Made by a program: the position numbers and the translations under genes
Notes under the pieces: generated by a model
What the model was told of the DNA's origin: nothing
Database searches by the model: none
The model's input: the letters and a program-made list of their open reading frames with translations, nothing else
Assembly: GCA_025359965.1 (NCBI GenBank)
Contig: JANYDC010000019.1
Span: 1 to 34,542, forward strand
DNA: 34,542 bases
Direction: 5' to 3'
Origin: Pedosphaera sp.
GTDB lineage: Bacteria; Verrucomicrobiota; Verrucomicrobiia; Limisphaerales; SXQI01
Part shown: positions 1-7,810 of the stretch, one piece after another
Layout: each line of letters opens with the position of its first letter
Numbering within the stretch: position 1 is the stretch's first letter

Positions 1-74
1 TGATCCTTCGGCACCCGGCTTTCGGGCGAGATCAGGCAATACATGTCGGCTTGGGCATCCACATTTCCGCGCAT
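1..74 (-). CDS. IS5-family transposase, N-terminal fragment (continues off the left edge)
   Basis: Reading the minus strand from an ATG at 74 gives 24 residues beginning MRGNVDAQADMY and continuing with LISPESRVPKD before the window ends. Transposases of the IS5 family (DUF772-type N-terminus) typically open with MRG-x-(6-8)-(M/L)F-x-Y-x-x-x-E-x-RVPKDHPLR, so the match is good for a short piece. The protein would be a DDE transposase that cuts and pastes its own element. No clear ribosome binding site is visible before the ATG. Only the first few percent of the gene is present, so intactness cannot be judged. The identification rests on a short but distinctive motif. Confidence 0.7.
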   Translation of the reverse strand, partial: MRGNVDAQADMYCLISPESRVPKD

Positions 75-137
75 GTTTATTTAGACGAACGCTGCCCAAG
101 CACGTTTCAAACAAACTGTCACTTTTTCAATGAACTG
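1..137 (-). mobile_element. End of an IS5-type insertion sequence
   Basis: The first ~137 bases read as the left (promoter-proximal) end of an insertion sequence pointing out of the window: a transposase start on the minus strand, then about 60 non-coding bases up to the point where the neighbouring receiver domain becomes recognisable. A CTAA at 138-141 fits the YTAR target duplication typical of IS5-group elements, so the element probably ends at 137. The inverted repeat cannot be confirmed because the other end lies outside the window. Confidence 0.55.
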
Positions 138-163
138 CTAATATCCAAATTGTTGGCTCAGTC

Positions 164-1186
164 TTGGGGCGGCTGGGTTATGAGATCATTCCCGCTGTGG
201 ACGGCCCAACAGCGATAAAGCGTCTCGGCCTCATTTTGCCCGATCTGATTCTGTTGGATTTGTTTATGCCGGAGATGGACGGGGTGGAGGTTTGCCGGCG
301 GCTTCAGGCCAATTCGGAGTGGAGGCACCTCCCCGTCATTTTTCTTTCCGCTGCCGATGACAAGGACCTGGTGGTGCGGGCGCTGGAGTCCGGAGGTGTG
401 GATTTCCTCACCAAACCCTTTAATCACGCCGAGTTGATCGCCCGCGTGAAGACCCAAGTCGCCCTCAAGCAAACCCGCGACCGGCTCAAACAGGTGGCCG
501 AGGACAAGGACGAACTGCTGGGAATTCTCACGCACGATTTGAAGGGGCATCTGGGGGGAATGCAAATGACCGCCCAGTTGCTGCAGGACCGAATTGGGGG
601 CCTAAAAGACCCCCGCGTCGCGCAGTTAATTGACAACATCCTGCGCTCAAGCAGCCAGATGCTAAATTTCGTCGAGGAATTTCTGGCCAATGCCGAGGCG
701 GATCAATGCTTTGCTTTCAAACCCCAAAAAATCCAGTTCTCCGCCGCCGCCTCGCAGGCCGTCCACCAATATCGCGAGGCCATGCGACGCAAGCAGCTTG
801 AGCTTAGGGTGGACCTTCCCGACGGCGACACTGGGGTCGTGGCCGATGTCTCAGCCCTGGATCATGTGCTCGACAACCTGCTTTCCAACGCGGTGAAGTT
901 TTCCCCGCCGGGCGGGACGATTTCCGTCATGGTGGAGGAGGAGCACAACCACGTGAAGTGTTGCGTCCGCGATTTTGGCCCGGGCTTTACCGAGGAGGAC
1001 AAAGCCCGGATGTTTCGCCGTTATGGTAGGCTCTCAGCCCGACCGACGGGAGGGGAGCCCTCGACCGGACTCGGCCTTAGCATTGTACAAAAACTGGTGA
1101 AAATGATGAGCGGCGAGCTGGTTTGCGATAGTGTCCACGGGGCCGGGGCCTCGTTTACAGTTCGGCTGCCCAGACCCACAGCATAA
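164..1186 (+). CDS. Response regulator-histidine kinase hybrid, 5'-truncated by the adjacent IS
   Basis: Signal-transduction protein: a receiver domain followed directly by a histidine kinase, with no membrane segment, so probably cytoplasmic. From a TTG start, the phospho-acceptor Asp is D32 in LLDLFMP and the conserved Lys is K84 in TKPF. A HisKA helix carries H124 in LTHDLKG. The HATPase part shows an N-box (LDNLLSNAVKFS), a G1 box (RDFGPGF) and a G2 box (TGLGLSI). The first beta strand of the receiver, with the acidic pair that binds magnesium, is missing. In-frame sequence upstream of the TTG reads ANIQIVGSV, which is normal receiver sequence, and then meets a TGA at 131-133 beside the IS end. 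The start shown is therefore only the first usable codon, has no clear ribosome binding site, and the gene may be non-functional. The kinase half is intact. Eight bases separate it from the NtrC-type regulator, its likely partner. Confidence 0.75.
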   Translation: MGRLGYEIIPAVDGPTAIKRLGLILPDLILLDLFMPEMDGVEVCRRLQANSEWRHLPVIFLSAADDKDLVVRALESGGVDFLTKPFNHAELIARVKTQVALKQTRDRLKQVAEDKDELLGILTHDLKGHLGGMQMTAQLLQDRIGGLKDPRVAQLIDNILRSSSQMLNFVEEFLANAEADQCFAFKPQKIQFSAAASQAVHQYREAMRRKQLELRVDLPDGDTGVVADVSALDHVLDNLLSNAVKFSPPGGTISVMVEEEHNHVKCCVRDFGPGFTEEDKARMFRRYGRLSARPTGGEPSTGLGLSIVQKLVKMMSGELVCDSVHGAGASFTVRLPRPTA

Positions 1187-1194
1187 AATACCGC

Positions 1195-2577
1195 ATGGAT
1201 TTTCTTGTAATCGATGACGACAAAACATTTCGCGATGCGACCTGTTACCTGATCGACGATCTGAATCACTACGCCGAGGGCGTCGCCACAGGCCAGCTTG
1301 GCTTGAACCGGCTAAAGGAGGATAAGTTCGACGGGGTCCTGCTCGATGTGAACCTGGGCGCCGAGAACGGTTTGGATATTCTCGTCGAAATCCAAAAACT
1401 GAATCCCGAACTGCCGGTGGTGATGTTCACTGCCTTGGGAAGTGTGAAAATTGCTGTTGAGGCCATGCGCCGAGGGGCGGTGGATTTTTTGGAAAAGCCC
1501 TTCCAAAAAGAACAGTTTCTCACTGTGCTTGCGCGTTTGCAACGGCTTCGACAGATGGGCCAGCGCATCCAAAAACTGGAGCAGGAAGTCACGGAAACCA
1601 AAACCCAGAGCGTTGAGCCGATTTTCGACTTCACAAGCCGGGCTATGGAGGAGGTTATGGATGTTTTGCTGCGCGCCGCCAAAACTCCGGCCTCCATCCT
1701 GATTCTGGGCGAAAGCGGCACGGGCAAAAGTGTGGCGGCGAGGGCCGTCCATCAGCAAAGCCACCTTGCGGATCAGCCTTTCGTCACGGTGAGCTGCCCA
1801 AGCCTTTCTAAGGAGCTTCTGGAAAGTGATTTGTTCGGCCATGTCAAAGGCTCGTTCACTGGGGCTGTCAAAGACCACTGGGGCAAGGTTAAGGCTGCGG
1901 AGGGCGGCACCTTGTTTCTGGACGAAATAGGCGATCTGCCCATGGAAATTCAACCCAAGCTGCTGCGGCTGTTGCAGGAGAGGGAATATGAGCGTTTGGG
2001 AGAGAACGTGACGCGGCAATCGAAACTCCGAATCATTGCCGCCACTAATCGTGACTTGAAAAAACGGGTGGCCGAAGGCGCGTTTCGCGAGGATCTTTAT
2101 TTCCGGCTCAATGTCATCACCGTGGAAATGCCTCCTCTTCGGCTGCGTCCCGCTGACCTCAAACGTTTCGCCAGTCATTATGCAACGCATTTTGCCCTTC
2201 AATGCGGACGGCAGGTTGAGGGTTTTACCGAGGAAGCCATTGCCTGCCTGCATAACCATTCCTGGCCGGGAAACCTGCGTGAGCTGAGGAACGCCGTCGA
2301 GCGCGCCGTAATCATGGCCGGGGATCCGCGCATCAAGCCCTGCGACCTTCCATCGGAAGTCCGTCAACACGCTCCTTCAACGGCCCCGGTCGGTCACGCT
2401 AAACCGGGCGATCTGGTTTCTTTGGAACAATTGGAAAACCAGCACATTCGCCAAATTCTATCAAACACACCCAGTTTGGTGGAAGCCGCCCAGATGTTGG
2501 GAATTGATCAGGCCACACTTTACCGCAAGCGCAAAAAGATGGGCATAAGTCACGGCAGCTCTGACGCGAACGGGTAA
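1195..2577 (+). CDS. NtrC-type sigma-54-dependent response regulator
   Basis: Two-component transcription activator of 460 residues with the classic three-part layout. The receiver (about 1-120) has D7/D8, phospho-acceptor D51 in LLDVNLG, T79 and K101. The AAA+ domain (about 145-380) has a Walker A GESGTGKS at 172-179, the sigma-54 contact loop GSFTGA at 219-224 (a common variant of GAFTGA), and Walker B GGTLFLDE with D243-E244. A Fis-type helix-turn-helix lies near residues 430-455 ([20 protein letters not shown]). Such proteins oligomerise when phosphorylated and drive open-complex formation by sigma-54 RNA polymerase. It follows the kinase gene by 8 bases and is presumably co-transcribed with it, so loss of the kinase's receiver could leave this regulator with an altered input. 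Targets cannot be inferred from the window. Confidence 0.93.
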   Translation: MDFLVIDDDKTFRDATCYLIDDLNHYAEGVATGQLGLNRLKEDKFDGVLLDVNLGAENGLDILVEIQKLNPELPVVMFTALGSVKIAVEAMRRGAVDFLEKPFQKEQFLTVLARLQRLRQMGQRIQKLEQEVTETKTQSVEPIFDFTSRAMEEVMDVLLRAAKTPASILILGESGTGKSVAARAVHQQSHLADQPFVTVSCPSLSKELLESDLFGHVKGSFTGAVKDHWGKVKAAEGGTLFLDEIGDLPMEIQPKLLRLLQEREYERLGENVTRQSKLRIIAATNRDLKKRVAEGAFREDLYFRLNVITVEMPPLRLRPADLKRFASHYATHFALQCGRQVEGFTEEAIACLHNHSWPGNLRELRNAVERAVIMAGDPRIKPCDLPSEVRQHAPSTAPVGHAKPGDLVSLEQLENQHIRQILSNTPSLVEAAQMLGIDQATLYRKRKKMGISHGSSDANG

Positions 2578-2778
2578 TTTGCAGGATTCTCAGTGCGCAA
2601 AATGCTTTGGCTGTGATCGCATTCGGAAATCAGATTCCTTGTTCTGATGATCAGTCCAGGACTGGGTTCTTACTAATTGCTGTAAGATTTCATGCTGCTG
2701 GGGCCCGGTTTCTTTCGGACTCGAATTTGGGCTGTGCGGGGCGATGTGCCTTATCGATGTGATTCATGCGAAAATCTT

Positions 2779-2810
2779 GCCCGAGTATTGACCTGCGGCC
2801 CGAGTATTGC
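2779..2810. promoter_or_regulatory. 12-bp direct repeat, possible operator, before the CBM48 gene
   Basis: GCCCGAGTATTG occurs twice, at 2779-2790 and 2798-2810 less one base of offset (second copy starts at 2799 within one base), about 19-20 bases apart, i.e. roughly two helical turns. The copies lie 20-50 bases before the ATG of the CBM48 protein, and a TTGACC that could serve as a -35 element overlaps the first copy. No good -10 is visible. Two in-phase copies in a leader fit a protein binding site; function is inferred. Confidence 0.35.
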
Positions 2811-2829
2811 TTCATTCTACACTCGGTAT

Positions 2830-3141
2830 ATGACGAACAACGGTACTCAAACGGTGCTGAATCGCTATTCAGCAAAAAAAACAATTAAACCGATCAACTT
2901 CGTGTGCTACGCCCCGGATGCAGCATCGGTATCAATCTCAGGAGATTTCAATGATTGGTCACCTGTGGCAAATCCGCTTAAGCGACAGCCTGATGGCGGT
3001 TGGGTCGGCCAGGTTCCCCTGAGCCATGGCCCGCACCACTATCTTTTTGTCATTGATGGCAAGCTGACTATTGACCAGCGAGCCCAAGGTATTGTCCGCA
3101 ACGAGAAGAACGAAAAGGTTTCACTCGTCACCGTCAGTTGA
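2830..3141 (+). CDS. Small stand-alone CBM48 / isoamylase early-set domain protein
   Basis: A 103-residue protein that is essentially one E-set (CBM48, AMPK-beta-like glycogen-binding) domain. The hallmark is SGDFNDW near residues 37-43, followed by strands ending in HHYLFVIDG, as in glycogen-branching enzymes and AMPK beta subunits. There is no catalytic domain and no signal peptide, so it probably binds alpha-glucan or acts as a cytoplasmic regulatory subunit. The reading frame is open further upstream to 2692, but that part has no domain-like character, and the ATG at 2830 opens directly into a typical short leader, so I chose it. The last 21 bases overlap the end of the convergent tadA gene. 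Similar short CBM48 proteins are common in Verrucomicrobiota and related phyla; their precise role is not settled. Confidence 0.85.
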   Translation: MTNNGTQTVLNRYSAKKTIKPINFVCYAPDAASVSISGDFNDWSPVANPLKRQPDGGWVGQVPLSHGPHHYLFVIDGKLTIDQRAQGIVRNEKNEKVSLVTVS

Positions 3142-3651
3142 GGCCAAGGGGGGTCCGCCCTGACCCGCTTTGCGCAGGGCGCGCTGCTCGGCGAAGAAGG
3201 AAACGATCATGGAGCGGCATTCCTCCATCCGCACGCCTGCGGTGGTATCCGCTTGATGGTTGAGGCCGGGGAATTGAAGCAGGTTGAGAGCTCCTCCTGC
3301 GGCTCCTCCTTTGGCGTCGGACGCTCCAAACACCACCCGGTCCAGCCGGACATGCACGATCGCGCCCGCGCACATCGGGCATGGCTCTTTGGTGACGTAT
3401 AATGTGCAACCGTTAAGCCGCCAATCGCCCACCACTTGCTCCGCTTGGGTGATGGCCAGCATTTCGGCGTGCGCGGTGGCGTCTTTCAAAATCTCCACTT
3501 GATTGAAGGCGCGCGCTATGACTCGCCCTTCGCGCACTATTACCGCACCCACAGGCACCTCTCCGGCGAGATAAGCCTTTTGCGCTTGGCGCAAAGCCTC
3601 GCCCATAAAGTAATGGTCGCTGTGAAGATCTATGATGGGTTCGTCCGGCAC
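3121..3651 (-). CDS. tadA: tRNA-specific adenosine deaminase
   Basis: Zinc-dependent deaminase that converts the wobble adenosine (A34) of tRNA-Arg(ACG) to inosine. The 176-residue sequence has the cytidine-deaminase-fold motif HAE at 61-63 (His zinc ligand, Glu proton shuttle) and PCPMC with zinc ligands C91 and C94. VPVGAVIV and ARAFNQVEI before the active site and VVFGASDAKGGAAGG after it are typical of TadA. Family members are usually 150-180 residues, so it is full length. The gene is convergent with the CBM48 gene, sharing 21 bases at the 3' ends. The 253 bases between its start and the NUDIX gene hold its promoter region and a short CCCC-TAGA-GGGG hairpin near 3712-3724; no other gene is visible there. 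Confidence 0.95.
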   Translation of the reverse strand: MPDEPIIDLHSDHYFMGEALRQAQKAYLAGEVPVGAVIVREGRVIARAFNQVEILKDATAHAEMLAITQAEQVVGDWRLNGCTLYVTKEPCPMCAGAIVHVRLDRVVFGASDAKGGAAGGALNLLQFPGLNHQADTTAGVRMEECRSMIVSFFAEQRALRKAGQGGPPLASTDGDE

Positions 3652-3904
3652 ATCGTTTTTCTACGGTCTGGCCATCCGTCGCGCAACGACTTTGCATGCG
3701 TGATTTTCACGCCCCTAGAGGGGACGTGCCGTGTAACCTTAATTGTTTGGCGTAAATTATTGGCTTTCTAAAAGTTGGCAGTGAATCTGCTATATCTTGC
3801 GCGAGCCCGTAGTTTTGACCCAAGCAAAATTGGTCCTGCCAATGTGTTGGGTCTTAAGCGAGTTTTTTCAGGCGAAAGGCAGCGTGGTTTCCGCCTTCCC
3901 GGTC

Positions 3905-4447
3905 TCACTTGCTCGTGGTTGAAAGAGTGGGGCCGGGGATGGCGGATTCTTTTTTCGACTCCTCAATCACCCACTTCGCAGGACTTTCGCGTGAAAGATG
4001 GCAGCGTGCCGCAAAGAATCCGCCCCGGTTTTGCCAGAAGTAGGGCCACAACACATCGCGATCCTGCGAAGGCACGGGTAAATCCACCAACTCTTCCCGA
4101 GTAAACAATCCAAACGCCCCCTCGCGGTGGGGTGCAGGTATTTCGGTGATGGGAATTTTCACCTCAAACAAAAACATTAGCCAATGTTTTTGAGTGGTGT
4201 CGTCGCGTTCCGTGATCACGCCGGTGAGATGAAGCCGGGAAGGGTCCACCACCAGCCCCGTTTCCTCCCGAGCTTCTCTGGCCGCCCCTTCATAGGGAGA
4301 CTCACCCTCGTTCAAATTCACTTTGCCACCACAAGGACTCCACATGCCAAGGTTGGGTTCCTGAGCGCGCCGCATCAGCAAAACCCGGTCCTGTTCATCA
4401 AACAAATAGAGCAGGGTGGTTACGCTGCAACGGCCGGGTTCCCTCAT
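3905..4447 (-). CDS. NUDIX hydrolase
   Basis: Cytoplasmic hydrolase of a nucleoside diphosphate linked to another group (NUDIX superfamily). The NUDIX box is seen as GGKVNLNEGES followed by REAREETGL, giving the catalytic REUxEExGU signature. The spacing between the first glycine and the following Glu is two residues longer than the textbook box. At 180 residues it is slightly longer than a minimal MutT protein, with a C-terminal tail rich in charged residues. The start overlaps the stop of the PQQ-propeller gene by ATGA (4444-4447), so translation is probably coupled. Substrate cannot be told; the N-terminal VTTLLYLFDEQDRVLLMRR and GMWSPCGGKV resemble MutT/MTH1-type sanitation enzymes. Coupling to a secreted protein is unexpected, because the two act in different compartments. 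Confidence 0.88.
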   Translation of the reverse strand: MREPGRCSVTTLLYLFDEQDRVLLMRRAQEPNLGMWSPCGGKVNLNEGESPYEGAAREAREETGLVVDPSRLHLTGVITERDDTTQKHWLMFLFEVKIPITEIPAPHREGAFGLFTREELVDLPVPSQDRDVLWPYFWQNRGGFFAARCHLSRESPAKWVIEESKKESAIPGPTLSTTSK

Positions 4448-5766
4448 TTGCCGATGCAGTAGAGGGTCTGGGCTGTGCGGATGAAAATCTGCCCCTCCGC
4501 CACCGCAATGGTGGATTTTACCGGAGCCTCACCCATTTTTATGGTATCTAGAATTTTGAACTCATCCCCGGCTGAAAGTACCACCACTGTGCCGCCTTCC
4601 CCGATACAGTAAATTTTTCCATCCGCCGCCGTGGGGGAGGACCAGAAGGTTTCGCGCACTCCAAGCTGGCCCTGCCATTTCTTTTCTCCCGTTTTTGGGT
4701 CCAGGCAGGTCATCACTTTTTTGTCGCCATCGAGGACAAAAATTTTGCTCTGATAATACAGTGGGGTACACCAATCAGTTGGGTTTTCCTTGAACGTCCA
4801 AGCCAGCTCCGAGGTGGTGATATCACCTTTGCCGCCCGTTTTGAAGGCGAAGACAGGATCACGCTTGGGCGCACTTGCCAAAATAAGTCCGTCTGCGGAT
4901 AGAGGGGAGGGGACGATGCGCCACCAAGGATCGTGCTTCGGATTCAGTCCGCCGGCACGCCAGAGTTCTGCTCCGTCTTTGGGGCTGTGACCTGTCATAT
5001 AGTCGCCACCCAGCACCACGATTTCCGTGCCCTTGGCCGTTTTTACGGGCATGGGAGTTGAGTAAGCTTCGTTGGATTCCTTGATCGCGTCGGTGGGGCG
5101 CACGTGCCTCCAAATATCCTTGCCGGTCTTCGGGTCCATGCAAAGCAGGTACGATTCACGCTTGGGATTGCCGTCGACGGCGTGGGCATAATCAGCCGGA
5201 TTGTCGCGCTGCAACACCTGCACGTATAATTTTCCATCATGCAGCATCGGGCTGGAACCATAGATCCACATCACAGCCAGCTTGCCGAAATCGCGGCCGA
5301 GATTGCGCTTCCAAATCTCCTTCCCTTCGAAATCAAACGCCGCAATATCCGACGTTCCGAACATGGTGATGACCAGCTTTCCATCGGTGACGGGGGATGG
5401 GGAGGCCATGTTGTTCCGGCCCACGGTGCGATCACCTTCGGCGACGGTTTTTTGCCAGAGCACTTTGCCTGTTTTTCGATCCAGCGCGATCAACGCCAGA
5501 TTTTTTTCAGCGTCCGGCGAGGTGACAAAAACGTGGTTCTTCCAAACGATGGGCGTCGAGCCGGCGGGGCCGGGCAGGGGAGCTTTCCACAAGACACCGT
5601 CGGTGGTGCTCCAACTCGATGGCAAATGTTTCTCCGGGGATGAGCCGTCGAAATCAGGCCCGCGCCATTGCGGCCAGTTCGCAGCCGACAAGCTGAAGTT
5701 GTTGGAGCCTGCAAACGCCAGGGCGAGTGCCGCACAAAATGCTTTGGACTTAGGTGTCATACGCAT
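4444..5766 (-). CDS. Secreted PQQ-like beta-propeller repeat protein
   Basis: A 440-residue exported protein. An N-terminal signal peptide (hydrophobic FCAALALAFAG, likely cleavage near residue 28) is followed by ANWPQWRGPDFDG, an opening typical of PQQ-repeat propellers in Verrucomicrobiota and Planctomycetota. Repeated blades carry the PQQ/BamB-like pattern ALDRKTGKVLWQ, AFDFEGKEIWKR, CMDPKTGKDIWR and CLDPKTGEKKWQ, consistent with one full propeller. No haem-binding CxxCH or clear PQQ-dehydrogenase active site is seen, so it is more likely a structural or binding propeller than an alcohol dehydrogenase. It is the first gene of a two-gene unit with the NUDIX gene and is divergent from the ThuA-rhodanese gene, with 145 bases for two promoters between them. 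Confidence 0.9.
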   Translation of the reverse strand: MRMTPKSKAFCAALALAFAGSNNFSLSAANWPQWRGPDFDGSSPEKHLPSSWSTTDGVLWKAPLPGPAGSTPIVWKNHVFVTSPDAEKNLALIALDRKTGKVLWQKTVAEGDRTVGRNNMASPSPVTDGKLVITMFGTSDIAAFDFEGKEIWKRNLGRDFGKLAVMWIYGSSPMLHDGKLYVQVLQRDNPADYAHAVDGNPKRESYLLCMDPKTGKDIWRHVRPTDAIKESNEAYSTPMPVKTAKGTEIVVLGGDYMTGHSPKDGAELWRAGGLNPKHDPWWRIVPSPLSADGLILASAPKRDPVFAFKTGGKGDITTSELAWTFKENPTDWCTPLYYQSKIFVLDGDKKVMTCLDPKTGEKKWQGQLGVRETFWSSPTAADGKIYCIGEGGTVVVLSAGDEFKILDTIKMGEAPVKSTIAVAEGQIFIRTAQTLYCIGK

Positions 5767-5911
5767 GAGTCAGAACGGGGAAACTCCTCTGGTTATACAA
5801 ACGGTCAGCATCAAGGGCAAGGATCACCAGTTGAGCACATTTCAAATTTGAAGACCGCCACACCCTGCTTATTCAGTGGACAGAAGTCTGCAGCTGGCCT
5901 AGCTGAGGGGG

Positions 5912-6982
5912 ATGAATTTTCACTTGTTGCGCACTTGGGCTTTGCTGGCGGCGTGTCTTGGGTGGATTGGGCCGGTCTTGGCCGTCCAGCCCAAGATTGT
6001 GCTGATCTCCGGCGAGTACGAGTATCAATCCCGCCAGACTCTGCCCCTTTTGGCTGAAATGCTGCGAACCAATCTCAACGCGCAGACTGTCTTGTTGTTG
6101 AGGCCCGAAGCTGCTGATCAGCAAACCATACCGGGGTTGGAGGCTTTGGATACGGCGGATCTGCTCGTCCTTTTCATGCGGCGCATGACGCTGCCCGAGA
6201 GCGAGTTGGCCCATTTCAAAACCTATTTGAGCAAAGGCAAACCTCTGGTGGGCTTACGCACGGCCAGTCATTCTTTCGAGAATTGGAAAGAGTTCGATCA
6301 CGAGGTGCTGGGGGGCAATTATCACAACCACCTCGATAACAAACTGACCCCGACCATCGCGCTGGCTGCGGATGCCGCCCTCCAACCACTGCTGTTTGGC
6401 GTGACCGGATGGACTTCATCAGGTTCCCTCTACCTGAACAATCCATTGCGGGGAAATTGCCTGAGTCTGCTCACGGGGACTGTGGCTGGTCAACCCGCTG
6501 AACCAGTGGCCTGGGTGACCACCAACGGAACCGGCCGAGTTTTTTACACATCCTTGGGGCACACTAATGATTTCAAGGAAGCTTCTTTTATGCGCCTCCT
6601 GCAAAACGGCAGTCGATGGGCTTTGAAATTGCCGATCCAATGGCCTTACGCCGCCGGTCCCCACGTCAAAGTTGAAATTGCCGAGTTCGACCGCCTGCGC
6701 CAAACCACCAGCGCCCCGGTGCTTGATGTCCGCACACCCGAGGAATTTGCCAGCGGCCACATCCCTGGCGCGATCAATATTAACATGATGGCCGAAGATT
6801 TTGAGGCGAAGGTCAAGCAGCTTGACCCCGATCAGCCGTATCTCATTCATTGCGCCGCCGGCGGCCGGAGTGCGCGCACCTGTAAAAAATTGGAAACCCT
6901 GAATTTCAAATTCATGGCCGAAATGCCAGCGGGTTTTAACGGTTGGGAAAAAGCCGCCATGCCCATTGAACGGAAAAAATAA
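5912..6982 (+). CDS. Secreted ThuA-like / rhodanese fusion protein
   Basis: A 356-residue exported protein combining two folds. A signal peptide (residues 1-24, cleavage after VLA) leads into a ThuA-like, glutamine-amidotransferase-type domain (about 27-240) with PKIVLISGEYEY at its start, GLRTASHSFENW (H120) and LGGNYHNH. ThuA domains are linked to sugar (trehalose) use and are abundant in Verrucomicrobiota and Planctomycetota. The second domain (about 253-355) is a rhodanese: VLDVRTPEEFASGHIPGA, then HCAAGGRS with the catalytic C314 and R319 in the expected CxxGxR loop, so sulfurtransferase or thiol-phosphatase-like chemistry is possible. A GAGGGGG ribosome binding site sits just before the ATG. 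It is transcribed away from the PQQ-propeller gene. Substrate is unknown; the fusion itself is clear. Confidence 0.85.
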   Translation: MNFHLLRTWALLAACLGWIGPVLAVQPKIVLISGEYEYQSRQTLPLLAEMLRTNLNAQTVLLLRPEAADQQTIPGLEALDTADLLVLFMRRMTLPESELAHFKTYLSKGKPLVGLRTASHSFENWKEFDHEVLGGNYHNHLDNKLTPTIALAADAALQPLLFGVTGWTSSGSLYLNNPLRGNCLSLLTGTVAGQPAEPVAWVTTNGTGRVFYTSLGHTNDFKEASFMRLLQNGSRWALKLPIQWPYAAGPHVKVEIAEFDRLRQTTSAPVLDVRTPEEFASGHIPGAININMMAEDFEAKVKQLDPDQPYLIHCAAGGRSARTCKKLETLNFKFMAEMPAGFNGWEKAAMPIERKK

Positions 6983-7082
6983 GCCCCGCATCCGCGATTG
7001 CGAATGAGGGGTAAAAAAAGACATGCGGGCGCGCGTTCGCGTGCACCACATGTTGAGGGGACAAGGGACTTAGAACAGGACG

Positions 7083-7171
7083 ACTCTGGGAGTGATTTGA
7101 GCTGGTTTGAAGCTGAGAACAGGTTTGAGAAGTTTTGAAGTTAGAAGGGGGACAGATAGCACTCCCAGAGT
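7083..7171. repeat. 12-bp perfect inverted repeat around a purine-rich core
   Basis: ACTCTGGGAGTG at 7083-7094 is matched exactly by its reverse complement at 7160-7171. The 65 bases between are rich in G and A and contain repeated TTTGA(A/G) words. It sits in the gap between the ThuA-rhodanese gene and the next minus-strand gene. It could fold as a long stem-loop in RNA or be a very small non-autonomous element; no gene or target duplication was recognised. Confidence 0.5.
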
Positions 7172-7216
7172 TGGCCTGTAAAATTTGAAGGTTGAAGGAA
7201 GAAAGTGTTTTGAAGC

Positions 7217-7789
7217 TTACGTGGTTGAGTGACGGCGAGGGGCGGGGATCGCCTGCGTTACGGCGAACGCGGGATTAAACGGAGCGCGTTTTGGCGGAGG
7301 CATGGGCCAAGCGGGTTTGTTTATTACCTGGCTAAGGAGAAGGTGGAGTGTGGATTGGGTTTGATGATTGTGTTGTATGGTGGTCCGTGATCTTGAGGGA
7401 AAATGTTGTATTTGCGAGTGCCGAAGAGTTGCTGATTCGCGTGGGGCGACTTTGGATGCGTGTGGAGCGGTGGTTAGGTTCGGGGAATTGCGTTTGGCTT
7501 TGGTTTGTTCGGCTGGGTTGCTGCGATGAGTCGAACGAGTGAAGGGGAGAGTAGTGTCGTGGACTGTTTGGTTTATTTCCTCTAAATATGGGCGTTTATC
7601 AGTCATTTTCTCCTCTATTTGGAGTTTGTTCAGGCGTTCCTGAATCTGGGTTTCGAGTTCGAAGATGATTTGAAGATCTTGTGGGGTGAGTCTGCCGCTC
7701 TCCACGAGGTTGTAGGCTCTTTGTCGGATTCGGTTGACGAGGGTGGAGTGGTCGGGGGCGATGGTGCTAGGTTCGTTTTTCAATTGCAT
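7217..7789 (-). CDS. Protein of unknown function, helical N-terminus and basic low-complexity tail
   Basis: I do not recognise this gene. From ATG 7789 it encodes 190 residues; an earlier in-frame ATG at 7810 adds seven. The first ~75 residues look like a real protein: charged and probably alpha-helical (RIRQRAYNLVESGRLTPQDL, then FELETQIQERLNKLQIEEK), compatible with a short coiled coil. The rest is rich in Pro, His, Thr, Ser, Arg and Gln with no obvious fold, which could be a disordered tail or the result of a frameshift. No signal peptide or membrane segment is seen and no clear ribosome binding site precedes either ATG. It lies at the edge of the repeat-rich accessory zone. Treat the N-terminal half as probable and the tail as uncertain. 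Confidence 0.4.
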   Translation of the reverse strand: MQLKNEPSTIAPDHSTLVNRIRQRAYNLVESGRLTPQDLQIIFELETQIQERLNKLQIEEKMTDKRPYLEEINQTVHDTTLPFTRSTHRSNPAEQTKAKRNSPNLTTAPHASKVAPRESATLRHSQIQHFPSRSRTTIQHNHQTQSTLHLLLSQVINKPAWPMPPPKRAPFNPAFAVTQAIPAPRRHSTT

Positions 7790-7810
7790 GAGAGCAAAAT
7801 AGCAGAACAT

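Noticed and set aside
1312..2370. Long minus-strand open frame of 352 codons
   Set aside because: It lies wholly opposite the NtrC-type gene, whose domains are unmistakable; composition makes the opposite frame open. No domain or ribosome binding site.
3776..3791. Possible sigma-54 promoter (TGGCA...TGCT with correct GG-GC spacing)
   Set aside because: Three core mismatches, and on that strand the next stretch holds no gene, only the opposite strand of the NUDIX gene.
3775..4104. Plus-strand open frame of 109 codons
   Set aside because: Mostly opposite the well-supported NUDIX gene; no recognisable protein features.
6983..7018. Imperfect hairpin after the ThuA-rhodanese gene followed by a run of A
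   Set aside because: Stem has two mismatches and the homopolymer is A, not T, on the coding strand; not a standard terminator for that gene.
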